DNA of 64,000 nucleotides from Neospora caninum Liverpool (taxonomy: Eukaryota > Apicomplexa > Conoidasida > Eucoccidiorida > Sarcocystidae), in NCBI RefSeq assembly GCF_000208865.1, contig NC_018385.1, positions 1,346,724 through 1,410,723 on the forward strand. Direction: 5' to 3'. The notes under the pieces are model-generated. The model had not been told where the DNA came from and did not search any database. It saw nothing but the letters and a program-made list of their open reading frames with translations. Shown piece by piece: positions 24,573-37,688 of the stretch. The stretch's first letter is position 1. The number at the start of each line of letters is the position of its first letter. Both the position numbers and the translations under genes were made by a program.

Positions 24573-27500
24573 TGTTTTGGCGCGAAAGGGAACCCAAAGC
24601 CGTCCCCGTCAGCAGCCACGGTCAGTCTACCAAGCTAAAGCGGTTGGCTCGATTCGCTTGTCTGCCATCGCACAAAGTGGAGGCAAGCGAACCGCTCAAA
24701 GGAGGATGCTGGGCATATCACTGTTGTCTGCATTGCAGAGACAGCAGTTAAACAGAGACACTACCGAAAAAAGGATAACTTTCACAGGGCGCGACACGCT
24801 GCTTTTCTGTGTGGCCAGTTACTCAAACGGAAGCGTGCAGGCTCGCTACCCCTTGGTCGGCCTGTGGCTGATTTCGCAGAGTGAGGAACACATCAAACTC
24901 TACAGACGGAGGATACAGCAACAAGTTGCAGGCCCGACAAGCGAGATGTAGTTTGGGCGTATGTTCTGTCTCTCCTGAAATTTCAGTGCAACGCCTGAAT
25001 ATGCTGTGCGGGCTTACCCGCTCGGAGGCTAGCGTCCAGCTAGCGATGGAGTTGTTTGCGACAGGGTGGCGCGGCCATCCTTCTTGCAAGACAAAGGCAG
25101 CGCTCACTCCACGAAGCAGACCTATCGACTTTCCTTGGCATCCACTCAAGGTGTCATAGAGGACGTCATTACATTTAGATCGCAGGCTCTACAGTACAGA
25201 CACTGATGTGGTGTTAAGAAACGGTCGTACGCGTCCCTGGTTCCCGAAATTCCCCTCAAGCAAGAGCGGGGTGCGGCCAGTGCTGGTGTCTTCAATAGTC
25301 TCGGTTGAATGACGCACGCAACTTCTACGAATGAAGCATCGCGGTCACTCTGTTATATGTTGATTTCCGTGTCAGTGGTGCCAGAGTCCACTGCCTGCGC
25401 TTCAATGCTTCTCAACGTCTTCTTCCCGCGCACGATGCAGTCTTACACCAGAAAAACATGCCGTCGCTGCCGGGTGCAGTGAATTCCGTGCCCGTGCTTC
25501 CAAGTCCCATCCGCTGTCCAGTGTTGCAGCTCAGGGGCCTACAATGCCTTTTTTCGCCTTGGCTTAGACTAAAACTTATCTCAGGGGAACCTGGATAACC
25601 GAAAGCATGTTATCGCCATTCCCATTAGTTCCTTGCCATTTGGTTTCCTTCCGTATCTCCTCAGCAAATTTGTCTACCGCCCAAATGCCGGTGGCGCCAT
25701 TGTTTATCTCTTTGGTGTGTGGGTGCTAGACGAGCCTTTTCTGCTTGTTCTTCTTGGTAGCGATGTCACGTCACTGTCAGTATGCAAGTGAGTCACAATG
25801 GCAGTGCGCTGCTGAAAGTGGATAACCTAACGTTTCTTGCCTCTATCTAGCTCAAATATACAAACAGGCTCTGCTCGATATGGACCACAAAGAAGTGAGT
25901 CTTCTCCGGGTAAGCGGCATCCGGAAACCCCAGAGGCAATGACCCACCACGTGGAAGCCCATTCTAAACTCATATTTTGCATTTGAGGACAGGCCGCTTG
26001 AGCGGTGTCTGTCCGGCGAAACTACTAGTACCGTGTGATACGCAGTCCTGGTAGCTCAAAATAAAGAGCAGGAACCCGACAATAATAAGATCGGTACACG
26101 CCACCACTAGCTGCCAAGTTGTGGAACATGGTACCTGCTACGGTTTGAGAGCGCGTGTTGCCACTCTCCTTAGGCCTCGGCCACTCGGGGGTCAAATGAC
26201 GGAAAACTGCGTCTTGCCGCTTCAACCATAGCAGTGTCGTATGCCTGTACAGTGGGTTTTGATTCATTTTCTGCAGTACACAAAAACGGTCTTGACCGTA
26301 GCAGGATACTTTTTCCGAATAGGACGAAGTGCATGCACTGGTTGTTCATTCGCTGGTACATACCAACTCTCTGGTGACAAATAATTTGAAGCGGAAGCCG
26401 GATACTCACGTACTCTCTGCAGACCAGAATGACGACAAACACTGTTTTGCTTACTGAAGGTACCGATGCCACCATCTCATTTGGAAGTGCGGACAAAGCA
26501 GCTTCGCTCTGATGTGGCTGACAGCAAATTTTAGGTTGGTGAAAATTGCTGCAGCTCCCCTACAGTCATTTTGATAGATTCCTGTTGAAATGTAACGGAA
26601 GCCGAAAAGCGAGATATTGTTTGATTCGTGGAGCACTGCTATGTTTGTTTCAAAGTATACTATTGCACTTTCCTATTTCGTGCAGGCGTCCGATGCAAGG
26701 CTGTGTTCCCGTACTGAATACTGCCCAAATTTCCTGTAACACCATAAAACTACTAGTCTTCGACATCGTCTAACAGGCTCATGGCTGCCATTTCTACGCC
26801 ATCAATGACGCTCGTCAAGTTGCTGCTCTAGATTCTAGCTTGTGGGTTGTTGTTGGTGCTTCTCTCCCTAAAGCCGTCCTTTGTTGACGGAAACTTGGCT
26901 TCTTGCTAACACCCAAGGCACAGAAATCCTTTTCGTGTGGAGAAGATCGGTCAGGTTGCCTTCTTTGGTCCATAAATATTTTCTAAAACTGGGAAATCGG
27001 GCCTGTTGTCTACTGGGGCTTTCTCCGGTGTCGCCTAATCACCGCCCTTCGTGAGGCTGCGCCCTGAGAGAGCTCGATTTGACAGCCCATCAACGAAAGT
27101 GGTTCCCATTAAGCTTATTTAGATACTGCCTCTATGCTGTTTCTGATTGAGTAGCGCTTCCTTACTTCGGATGAGACAATTGATGATCCGCAGCACGTGC
27201 AAGGTCGCACTTCTGGCCGTGATGTGCGCTGTGAGCCCATTGTAGTAACTCAGCGCGTCGTCGTCACACGAATGTGTCGAAAATGGCATGGCGTGAACTA
27301 AAATCAAGCAGCCCGTTTGCTTTCTTGGCAGGAGAAAGCTCAGGAACGGATTCAGCGCATGACTGTCGCGTTAACCGGACAGAGGCTGGCCCCCAATCGA
27401 CAGTTGCTCACCTGTACGGGCGTTCTATGTTCCCATCGGCGCCACATGAAAGCGTAAAGAGTTCTTGTGAAGCTAAGGGAGGAGTTTGGTGGAAGCAGCG

Positions 27501-28329
27501 TGTTATTTGCGCCTGAGGATGCAAGCCTCAATTCACGACGCTGTCGCCTTCTCGTTCGCCGCCGCCAGGAGCCCCATTGCCGATTTCTAGCGTGTAGTTG
27601 TGGCTTACAGGATGAGAGCATATCATTCGCTACGCTGGATACACTCCGGTTCAGAAATTTGCGATCCTTCTGGTCGAGCTCGAGTTTCTTTCGGTCTGTC
27701 GTCGTCTCTAGGCCACTCTTGGGTCCGTCGTCCAGCTTCTCCTCGGTTCATCCTGTGGAACTCTTTTTTCTCTTTTCTTTTCTCTGCCCCTCTATCTTTT
27801 GGCGACTCGTGTCCGTTCCGTAGCGCAATATAGAAGACCTTGTGACCCGTCGCACAAGCGAACGTCACCGTTTTAAATCACACAAGTATTTGTTCCATCA
27901 GTATAAGGATAAGTGTCATTCCTAGGACCGCTTGTATGCATACCGCTCATATAGTTACGTGTAGAGAGTGGGCTAGCGCCAGAGAAATCTATGCGTACGG
28001 TACAGATGCGACCAACAAGAGGGGGTGCACATCATATATAAGCAAAGAACTCCGATCTGTCGTTGGTTTTTATTGGTCGAGAAGAGAAGCAAACGTCACT
28101 AAGCAGAATTTTTCCAGATTCACTTTTTTCGGTTTCTGCACCCGGAACCACACTGGCGTGGTGTGACTTGAATTTTCTAGACGGCGCCCCATGTGTGGGG
28201 GCCGCCCTTGTCTTCCTTATAGTTGCTGCTGGCAAGAATATCTTGCCTCAACTGGAGAACCCGATATTTTATCTTGTTGGTGTCTTTCGGTGTCTGAGCG
28301 TCAAGCTCGCGACTGCGCTTTCCAACAGC
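24573..28329. other. Divergent intergenic region
   Basis: About 3.8 kb separates the start of the pseudokinase gene (-) from the first ATG of the rhodanese gene (+), so it should hold both promoters and 5' leaders. I found no domain-bearing frame, no array and no recognisable RNA gene. The longest open frames (about 125 codons or less) lack supporting splice or composition evidence. The frame from about 28063 to 28330 is open into the rhodanese gene but has no ATG. Confidence 0.55.
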
Positions 28330-31300
28330 ATGAGCCCTAGGCATACACTGCTAGCTGCAGGGAAGCACCCCGGTCCCTTGGAAGAGCCGAGGGCCGCTAG
28401 TGAGGCTGCTTCGCTAGCATCTGAGTCCCCGTCCCCAATCAACATTCACCAAGTTGTGACGCGTTCCACGGCATTCCGCCCTCAGTCCCCATCTAGCAGT
28501 CGTTCGTGCCCTCAGATGACCCTGTCGATTCTACCTGAACTGGGGAGAGTAGAGAACGCAGGAAACAGAGGCAAAGAAGAAGCGACCCCGACTAAGTCGT
28601 CAGCGCAACCACAATCTACTGACTCTTGCGCGGGAGAGGCCGGAACAAAACCGTTTACACCGGAAACAACCCCTGATTGGAGACGGGCCGGTTCTCAACA
28701 AACGTGTGGCGGATACCCGTGGGCAACGTCTTCCGTCAGCAGCGGTGAGGTCGTGGAAATCAGCGGGACCGACCCAAGAAGATGTTCGGCAGCGGATATC
28801 AATAACGACGGAGATGCGTACCTCGCTTATGTTCCAGTTAATGCATGCAGATACGGCAGCGACGCTGAGAGGAGGTCACAGACTCCATCAGGACAGCCTG
28901 GCGCCGCTACTCAACGGCTCGAAGATACCACAGGCCAATCTGCTGCGGGTGACAGAATCGATAAGCGACCAGCGGGGGAAGGCTGGGCCCTGAACCGGAA
29001 GAAGGAATCTTTTACTCTCCAGAGAGAGCGGTTGCTGTCAGCGAACCATCCGCCGCTACTTCAAGAGGTGGCTACAATCGCCTCTGCACCGTCCGACACG
29101 AGCAAGGTGATGGCGACAAACACCAACTGTGCAGTCGTCATCAAGGCCCCGCAAGCTGCGATGTCGAAACAGGACTCTGTCGTATCAATGGCGACGTCAT
29201 CCGACGACGAAGATCCAGGGAGCCCCGACATCGACATGGTAGCCCTCGCCGAGCGCGTGGGAGCAACGCCTGCGCAGGCACACGAGAAAGTGTCGAGTGC
29301 GTTGCAGAACTCGCACAAGACGAAGCATGGTTCAGCAGGGATGGGAGTCGCATTCGCAGCAGAGGTAAGACTAAACATCCGGTGCTCTCCCCCGGTTTGT
29401 GTCTGTGATGAACCCCTACGCCGCTCCAAACTGCTCTTGTTAGGTGTGTCCTTTCTGCCGGGGTCCATTTACCACCTATCGAACCGCGTCACTTGTGACA
29501 AAGTACTCTTTCTTGCACAAGTTATCTGCCTGTTTTTTCTCCTCATCGATCGAGTGGTGGAATTAGAATGTGAACGACCCCGAGGCACATGCAATGTGGT
29601 GGTGCTGTCGCACTCAGCCTGAGATATCCCTCTACAACAAGCCCTCGTACCCGACAAGCGGCGCTGTCGCTCGTGTCCCCGGTGACTGGAGACGGCGAAG
29701 CTCGGCGCTGGCATTTGAAGCAAGAAAAATGCTCTCAGAACCAGAGAACTCGTTGTCTCCCCCCCGGGATCTAACACGGAAGCCCTCACCCCCGCGTACT
29801 CCAGGGAAACTACGGTCGTTGTCACTCTCTGTCAGCAAGGACATGCAACGCCAGCTCCTCCAGCAGCAGAAGGAAGAGGAAGAAGAGGTACGTGTTCCCC
29901 TGACACTCCCTCCGTTACTCTGTTCCTCTGGTAGTCAGCGTGTGCGAAAGATACTGAAATCACTACCTCGGCTGCGAGACGCCTTTCCAGCTCTCGAGAA
30001 GAGCTCCGACTTCACAACGTAGCTGGTCGCGCGGCTGTCTTTGCAACTGCGGCGTTCTGGCTCAGATTCCGTGGTGCCTCACACGACTCGAAAAACATAC
30101 TGTGCCTTTTGTTTGCGGCGTATGGACATTCCTCTGACTTACCCGCCTGAGTGGCGTCAGGCCAGCGAAGAAGCCAAGAAAGCGTTGAAGAAGCAACAGT
30201 GGCGAAGGCGAACCACCGCTTCTCATTTGACGATCCCTACTCCCGAAGGGGGCATGCAAAAGAACGAAGGATCTGTCCGGCTGACCCAGCTCCAGCGCAG
30301 CATCAAAGAGGGCGATGCTGCAGACGCCATTGGCATACGGGTGAGGCATCTTCCTAGACCTGTGTTGGCTGAGGGACTTCGTCGCTCCCCTGGCAGGAGG
30401 CATAAGAGCGGAGGTCTCCGCAGTGCGCTGTCACGACTTGTCAGGAAACACCTCTTCACGAGAAGTTCCGCAACCTGGCCAGCTAAAGTTTCCTCCCGAC
30501 GTTTTTTCCAAAGCTTGAAGCAATAAAGCGAGAAACGAGCTGAGCTGCCTCGGCAACGTAACCGAGGCGACGGTTTTCTGTCGTGTGCCGTGGCATTATT
30601 TTAGAGTTCGACAACACCTGAAGCAGATCCAGGAGGATGGAAGCGTCGCGGCTCTGCGTTGGCGGAGAAAGCCGTGTTTCAGCAGGGGACACTGCCGACA
30701 TTTGACCCCACCCCTCCACCTCCAACACCTGGGCGAGCCCGCACGCTGTCGCTCTTCATCCCGTCCGATGTGAAGCGGTTGTCAGAGGAGCAGGTGCGCG
30801 ACGAGAAGCAAGAAGAAGTCTTCCTGCAGCTCCAGGCGCAACAGAAGGAGATTCAGCGGCAGCTGGAGCAGCAGGCGGAGCAACACCGACAACAGATGCA
30901 ACAGCAGCAGGATTTACTGGAGACGATTCTCCGACAGCAACGCCAACTAGAGGAGAAAGAGAAGCACATCGAAGAGCAACGGCAGGAGCTGGAAAAACGA
31001 CAGCGTCTAGGGGAGACCGACGCCAGCGCGTCACCGCACGCCAAAGGCATCGCCTCGTCTTCGGCCACGAGGCACACGCTGACGGGTGCACAAAGGCAGC
31101 AGCTTCACGAACACCTGAAGCAGTTCGAGTATCTCCAGCAAAACAGACCGCGCACGTCCAGGTCGGTTCCTGGCCTCCAGGAGAAGGACGGGAAAGACGA
31201 AGGAGGGGCAGCAGCGGAGCAGAAAGTGCCGACGGAAACTGAAAGTGGAGAGACCAGATCTGGAAGGGGGCGAAGCTCGGTGGCTAGCAAGAACACGAAT

Positions 31301-31987
31301 CAGTTTTCGATTCTCGATCGCGTGCACCGGTACCTGATGGAGCCGAGTGTCCTCCTGCTGGACGTGCGGTCGCCGCAAGAGTTTGCAGCAGAAAAAGTGG
31401 CAGGCAGCATCAACGTGCCCAGCGAACAATTCTTGTCTTGCCTCCACTTGTTGCCGAGAAACAAGGAGACTCCGCTCGTGGTCTACTGCAGTGACGGCAG
31501 CCGGGCGAAACAGGCCGCGAGCGCTCTTCGGAAACTCGGCCATGTGAACGTGTGCGATGCCGTGAGCATCAAGATCGTCAAGCATTCTCTCGATGGAGCG
31601 GTTGTAAGAAAAGCACTCATGAGCGCCCGACTCTGCGCAGCTTCAGCCGGCCTCACGAGAAACAAAACTAAAGGCGCCTCTTTTCTCATTGACGCAATAG
31701 GACCCCAACAGACGAAAAACGCTAGCCATGCAGAGGACGCTGATAGTTTACCCTCTGGAGATCGATCTGCTTCGCTCCTTGCACCGAGGGACGACACAGC
31801 CGCCTGTCCCAGCCTTGGAGACGCTCAGGGGAGAAGCAGTTTTGTGCATCCCGACATTGACGACTCTTTAGTGGACATGCTCTTGCTCAGAGTTCAGCAG
31901 GAAAAAGTGAGCCGGGGAGGCCATCCGTATGAGACACAGCTGTTTTATCGAGATAAGCACAAGACGAAATCCCCTCTCTCAGCCTGA
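28330..31987 (+). CDS. Low-complexity/coiled-coil protein with a C-terminal rhodanese domain
   Basis: Four exons fit in phase 0: 28330-29364, 29567-29887, 30161-30340 and 30605-31987 (972 aa if the last frame runs to its TGA). The first ATG in the frame is 28330. The N-terminal ~500 residues are Ser/Pro/Thr-rich and probably disordered. A Gln/Glu-rich coiled coil follows (about residues 570-650; repeated QQ, EEKEK, QRQLEQQ). A rhodanese fold lies at about 745-845, with LLLDVRSPQEFA, GSINVP and the active-site loop CSDGSRA (Cys about 806). This matches the six-residue C-x-x-G-x-R loop of sulfurtransferase-type rhodaneses, so the domain should be catalytically competent. A good donor at 31907 suggests that the 3' end may instead splice onward (see 32264-33497). 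The function of the fusion is unknown. Confidence 0.78.
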
Positions 31988-32263
31988 TACGTCACATGCC
32001 TCTGGCTTCGCCATATTCTGTGATACCTCGACGTCCCAACGGACTGCGTGGTGCACAGCCTGGCAACGGGAGTACGGTACACCGGCCGCGTTGGCATGCA
32101 GCGCTGAAATAGAACCTCCTGAACGCTCTGTTCAGCATCTTTAGGTATCTAAGAGAGACAAAGAACGTACCACGTGCACTATCCCCCGAGGCTGATTTTT
32201 GGTATCACTTCTTTTTTGGTCCAAGCTTGGTTCACGCTCTCTCACTCTTTTAGAATATCGTAG

Positions 32264-33497
32264 GCGTTGGATGTAGCGGTTGAGAGTATGTGCGGTCACA
32301 GAGTGCTAAAACTTGCAAAACGCCGCGGAGCGAAGCCAAACTTCCCAACTGCCGAGGAATGGGCGGCGGACCCATGCCTTCGACGGCCGCCTTCTCCGGT
32401 TTCCTGTTCTCCTGGAGAGTCGCCATCGGCTGACCGTGTGTGTGTGTGTGGCTAGTTCCTGTGAAGGTCTGTACGTCGGCGCCTCCTGCGACGCGCCTGG
32501 CAGAATTCGTTCGAATCCTGGGTGCTCAGCGCGAAACGGTTGTATCTAATCCGATCCTTTGCTACTCGCGCCCACTTTGCTTTTCTGCGTGGTTGATCTC
32601 GTTAGCTACGGCAAGCATCCTCGTCTGCAATTGGGAAGGCACTGCGGCGACAGCTCCTGGCAATGAGTCCCCCAGCAAGTGAAGGCTCACGCCGCCTCGC
32701 GCACCGGGGCTCCTGCGACCGGAGCAGACAGCAACGCAGCAGCAGTACAGAGCCTTCATCCCAAAGATGGACTAGCGGAGCCGAGAGTAGCGGTACTAGT
32801 TGCGACACCCCGCGCGCCTGTGATGGATCTCCGCCGGCTCCCGCCCTTGACGCCTCGGGAGCTGAGGCAATTGCGCAACTTTGCAGTTTACAGCTCCACC
32901 GTCCTGTCGCTCCTTGCCAGGTCAGGCCTTCTGAGGTGGCATTGCCTTTCACGTTTTCCCCGTGGGTATATCTCGGTCAACCATACACACTAGTCACGGT
33001 TTTCCCGTGTGCTGAGGGGCGCACCATTCATTCTGTGCATCTGCTGCAGCCGCTGTTGTAAGTGTGCGTTCTCTTGTTTGGGAAAATATGTTGACGCGCA
33101 TGGGGGCCGAACGTATGGACAAAGAGGATACATACCGCTCCATCAGGATGTGCTGTGTAGGGGAGAGGAGCGAATCGGTGGGACGAAAGAAGCGGCTCTG
33201 CGCTCACCGCTACCCGGCGAATTTAGGTACCGAATGTCAACACGTGTAGTATAAAGAAAATAATTATTCGAGTAGATCAAACACTCCCCAGAGGTAGTAA
33301 CAGCTCTAAAACCAGGACGGCATAAAACGAATCACACGGCAGGTATATTGATACGAATTGACGCTCCCTCTCTCACGACATGCACACGGTTGTATCTTTA
33401 TGCAGGTTTCCAACGCAGTAAGCTTGGCGCTGGCCGAGTGTCTCTCCGAGCCCCATTGGATGGACTCATTCGTAAAGAAGATTCTTGCTAACCTCTA
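32264..33497 (+). CDS. Probable additional 3' exons of the rhodanese-domain gene
   Basis: If exon 30605 ends at 31906 (AAA before GTGAGC), the next phase-0 acceptor (TAG at 32261-32263) opens a protein-like stretch (VESMCGHRVLKLAKRRGAKP, then PTAEEWAADPCLR) up to about 32437. A second candidate exon starts near 32668 or 32676 and ends at 32920 before GTCAGG (VMDLRRLPPLTPRELRQLRN). A third candidate starts after TTTATGCAG at 33407 and contains LALAECLSEPHWMDSFVKK, ending in TAA near 33497; from the 32920 donor the phase would instead stop sooner, after a few residues. I could not make all phases agree, so the 3' structure is unresolved. Confidence 0.35.
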
Positions 33498-36182
33498 ACC
33501 GGGGATGATCACCTGTGAACGCAAGTCTTGTGGTATAACACAACTGGCGGAATTGATAACCGTGTTGAGTCCCCTCGCCACTGCCTTGATTGGCGGAACT
33601 GCATCGTAAATGACAGGACTCTCTTATCTCATTGTCTCTCTCCACTTCGGCCAATCTACTCCAGATGTTGCCACGGGCTTGAGCAATTCCGGTCTCTGGA
33701 TTCGCCGGTCGCGCAGGTGAACGTCAGACCACGGCAGAAGTGTACTATACTGAGCGACCAGATTCTCGAAATTTTATCGCAGAATTACTTTCTGCCTTCC
33801 GACTCTGAGTGATACTCCAACGAATTACGGCATGCTGTATTATATAGTGATGCACGAATTTATTGCTACGTTCGGGTATATACCCATATCGTGACCAGTG
33901 ACCAAACGGGTTTTTGGCCTTTCATATTCGGAACACGGCCAATGATCTGACTGCCTGTGAGGTCATGCCTAGACGGACCTATGAGCTGCTTGAAGGCAAT
34001 TCATATTCAAATAAACGTTTTTGGGTAGTTAGCCTTCGGGCCATTATTTGATGGAGTAAGGTTATACGGCGTGTTGGAAGTCAAGTATATGCCGGAAATT
34101 CCTCTGCTACATAATTCTTCGGAAGGTACCCCGTTTCACAGTATCACACGCTATGCTCTTACAATGATTTTCTGGCAGATCCAACTTTTTCTCTCTTGCA
34201 TGAAAACATTTTTTTGTATCTTCATACCGGCAGGAAAGCTGGAGCGTTCTCCAAATACGTACGATCCAGTGTATTCACGTGCCCAGTTATTAAACCGTGG
34301 CAGGAGGCACGGCCGTCATTATCATCTTTGTTTCGTGCATGGGTGCTCGGCTCCCGGATTCGGCGCTCTTCAGCCTCTCCCGGTTTGCATTGCTTCGTTG
34401 CCCATTGCATTAAGTCCCATATATTACATGCCCTTGCCATTCTGAGCAGCGCGCGTCGGCTGGCAAGCGCATTCACCCCTTTTAGACCGTAATATTCATG
34501 AAATATGTGGACGCCTCTCAATAACAGCTGAAGCGGCTGACTGAAGTTTTTTAGTTACGCCACCGGGACGCACACCAATGCCCCCGAAACGCAACTGACG
34601 GCACAAGGGGAAAGTAGTGCACGGCCGAGTGAACGTTCTATTGGCTTACTGCTTTGCGTGAAAAAAACGGAACATAAGCAGTCCATTGCCACGGAGTTTC
34701 ACGCACCGACGCTAAAGAAACCCTCAACTCCAGGTCTTTTTAACGTGCAGCACGAAAAGGCAGTATCCAGCTCTGCTTACCTAGATGTCGGCCCTACATA
34801 GCGAGCTCCCTGTAGCAAGACCGTCGACACAGTACCCTAGCAAAAAATCCTAGCCGTTGTAGTCCAGTCGAAGTCTATGAACAGCTAATAAGTATTTTGT
34901 TTTGTGAAGATGAGTTTCCCATGGAGAAAACCGGCGGCCAACGCCTGTTTGTGGAGCCGCAATGATGATAAACCACATAGTTTCTTTCTCTTGATATTCC
35001 TCTTCAGTTTCATATTGAAACAAGTGAGGCTCTTTCATTGGTGCCTCCTTACGTGGCTGCGACGAATGTTTAGAGGCGTTAGGGTTTCTTGAGACCTGAC
35101 TTTTTCGCTATGCCGGCAACGACAAAGCCAAACGACAATGGGTTTTCTCCATCGTGCCAGCCGACGAGTATCAATTGCCACGTTTCATGTGTGTCTTCGC
35201 AAGTTGTGCATTTACCTACGGAAATACATGGCCCGCCGAAACTCCTGAAGGCAAAATGACAGTTTTCTGGGTCGCTGCTCTGGTTGTCGCAACAATAATC
35301 GAGAAAATACCAGCGCTTGTCAGCACTCAATCTAGCTTCATCCCATGCCACCTACACACGGTATCGCTTGTCCCTCTTCACCAGGCCGTGTCTCCGCTGG
35401 TCCGGCCTCGGCACCTTCGGCTCTCAGCCCGGTTGTGTGCAACATATCGGAGATTTGTGTTTTTCTGCGAGGACAGCAGCTTTTTATGACAGTCAGCTGA
35501 CATGCAGCGCGCACTAGCGGCAAGCGACAACTGTTTTTTGCCGCTGTTGTTTCTTCAACGCCGTTATTCTGTATCCGTAGATCAAGCGCGGCAGGGCGGT
35601 GCTTACCGCACCTGGCTACAGATCTAGGTCGTCACGACCAACTTTTTGGCTCTGAATCGGGGACAAAACCGCAATAGGTAGGTCGTGCGCCTGTCCCCAA
35701 TGTCCCTTGCACACTGCGACCACTCTGCGTTCCACAATCAATGGAAAACCTTAATCCTCCTTTCTGTCCCCATTCCACCCCTGTTGTCACCGTGTTTATC
35801 TTTGTGATTGGAACGTGGTTACATATCTGGACGTCAGAAATCGACTAGCACGGTTCTTCATAGGTTCTATTCCAAAACACGGCGCGTCGAGAACGCCCGC
35901 AACAGGATGTCGACGAGTTAGGGTCGATGATCCAGCGTGTGGTCCTATTACGTTTCCACATACTTCTCTAACCTCATCTTCTGCCTTATTATGAGGATGT
36001 CTTGTCGAGCACGGTGTAACAATTTTATGTTCAGAGACGTTTGCGGATAAGGAAACTCAACGCTCCCGGCGGCTGATGTTACCGCAGCCACAGTCGGTTA
36101 AATTTCGTCCTGAAGTACCGCCATAAAACTCGCTAGCCGGGAAAATTCTCAGGGTAAAAGACGACGGAGACCTAAGGGCGGC
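33498..36182. other. Region without a supported gene
   Basis: About 2.7 kb of lower-GC sequence. Open frames are short on both strands (124 codons or fewer) and none carries a recognised domain. A 90-codon minus-strand frame at 35079-35351 has fairly protein-like composition but has no support from splicing or homology. No repeats or RNA genes were seen. Confidence 0.5.
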
Positions 36183-37688
36183 GTGGGCAACAATGATGTC
36201 AGTCTAAGATTGGAGCGTCCAGCGCAACCACTTTCTTCCTCTGTTGGATGTCGACGGACGCAGTATTCTGATTCCGACACCACTAGCTGCTCAAGATACG
36301 ACACATGTGCTTCGTTTCCTGTGAACAAGAAGGCTAAAAACCGAGTGCTGGCGCCTGAACATGACAGAACTGCGTGGATTGGCACGGAGAATAGTGTAAT
36401 AGGATACCATTTCAACAACAGCGAAGACAAACACAATATCGCCTCGACGTCCAACAATGTCAACACTATCGCCGTCCGGAAAAAAACTGGCATCATGAAG
36501 AAAGCGAATAGCTATCACCCTTCACGTCGTCTTCCGCCACCTCCCCAGCTCCTTGGAAATCAAACATCGTGTAGTGTCTCTCCCCGACTCTCCCCTGATT
36601 TCAGATCTCTGCCGTCCTCTCCATCTGCATCGTCAACGTATTCTTCTGTTGATGAAGAGTTCGATTTATCTCAGAAGGAAGGAAAAGAGCAGAGTCTGCG
36701 ATATTTGTTACCGTCACCAAGAGACAAGTCATTTCATGGAGTCTCTGGTGTCCAAAGTGGGGACCTACGACCTCTGCCAAGCCCGCGGCAGCACGATTCA
36801 GCAGCTGGTGGCAACAGTAAGGAGGCAAACGGACAACAGATTTTACCGAGCACAGATGTCGACGAAAATTCAGCGGTCCCGGCCATAAGCAAAGACGATT
36901 TTTCAATCGAGTCACGTGCGACAGAGCGTTACTGTGCGAGCAAGGCTTCCTTGTCCTCTCAACGCACCAGCACAATGGGTTTGGCCGGCCACAGTCCCCC
37001 GACATTACTCGAGCGTCCATTCTCCGCGGCTGCGGCAGCGGTTGCGGCATTTGGTCTTTGGAAGACAAAAGATAGTTCTGTTGATGCAGGAGAAGGCAAT
37101 GATTCATTTGCCTCTTCAGCCGAGAAGGAAACTCGAGATGAACAGCATGATGAAGATCTGGTCTGTGTGCACCACAGTGGCACCCAAGCAGCTCGAGTGG
37201 GTTGCTGCAATCTTATGGCAGGCCAAGGTGACGTTCCAAAAGACCCACCTTGTGACAAAAATGTGGAGTCAACTGATCAGCACTTTGTCCTCGAACCAAA
37301 TGGGAAAGGATGCCACGGTGTCACTACTTGTGGGCCGCAAACTGGATTCACGTCAGATCATGCATCACCGCCTCTCCTGTCCGTGGAAGGTTTTAGCCTT
37401 CGCGAAACAGCGGAACATGTGACTTTGCCAGCACAAAACTGGATGGACGTTGGCATCTCGAACCCGATTGAAGCTACGGAGAAAATGCTGCGGCCAGGGT
37501 TTGCTGAAAAGAGTGAACTCCTGGACCAGTATGCCGCTATTGCTCCACACCTGCCCTCTGGTAGCATCCGGAGTAGAGCAGCGGAGGAGGTTTCGTTGCT
37601 CGTTGAAGATCAGTGGCGCCTCCTTGCCGGATCTCATGGATGGGGTCAGTCTGAAAGCATAGCGCCTGTTCTCAGGCTAACCTTATAG
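36183..37688 (+). CDS. Unrecognised Ser/Pro-rich protein segment (large exon or gene)
   Basis: An open frame of 501 codons ending in TAG. Its first ATG is at codon 105 (36495), so it is either a 397-aa protein or an exon joined to an upstream coding exon. The product is Ser/Pro/Asp-rich, with repeated SPR/SPS motifs (SPRLSPDF, PSPRDK, PSPRQHD), which suggests a disordered, phosphorylatable region. There is one short hydrophobic Ala-rich run (FSAAAAAVAAFGLW) near residue 280. I recognise no domain. It is much longer than neighbouring random frames. It may be the 5' part of the exon series that continues to about 43 kb. Confidence 0.5.
   Translation: MGNNDVSLRLERPAQPLSSSVGCRRTQYSDSDTTSCSRYDTCASFPVNKKAKNRVLAPEHDRTAWIGTENSVIGYHFNNSEDKHNIASTSNNVNTIAVRKKTGIMKKANSYHPSRRLPPPPQLLGNQTSCSVSPRLSPDFRSLPSSPSASSTYSSVDEEFDLSQKEGKEQSLRYLLPSPRDKSFHGVSGVQSGDLRPLPSPRQHDSAAGGNSKEANGQQILPSTDVDENSAVPAISKDDFSIESRATERYCASKASLSSQRTSTMGLAGHSPPTLLERPFSAAAAAVAAFGLWKTKDSSVDAGEGNDSFASSAEKETRDEQHDEDLVCVHHSGTQAARVGCCNLMAGQGDVPKDPPCDKNVESTDQHFVLEPNGKGCHGVTTCGPQTGFTSDHASPPLLSVEGFSLRETAEHVTLPAQNWMDVGISNPIEATEKMLRPGFAEKSELLDQYAAIAPHLPSGSIRSRAAEEVSLLVEDQWRLLAGSHGWGQSESIAPVLRLTL

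Noticed and set aside
35079..35351. 90-codon minus-strand frame with protein-like composition
   Set aside because: No splice-linked neighbours, no domain, and the opposite strand is open as well. Too weak to call.
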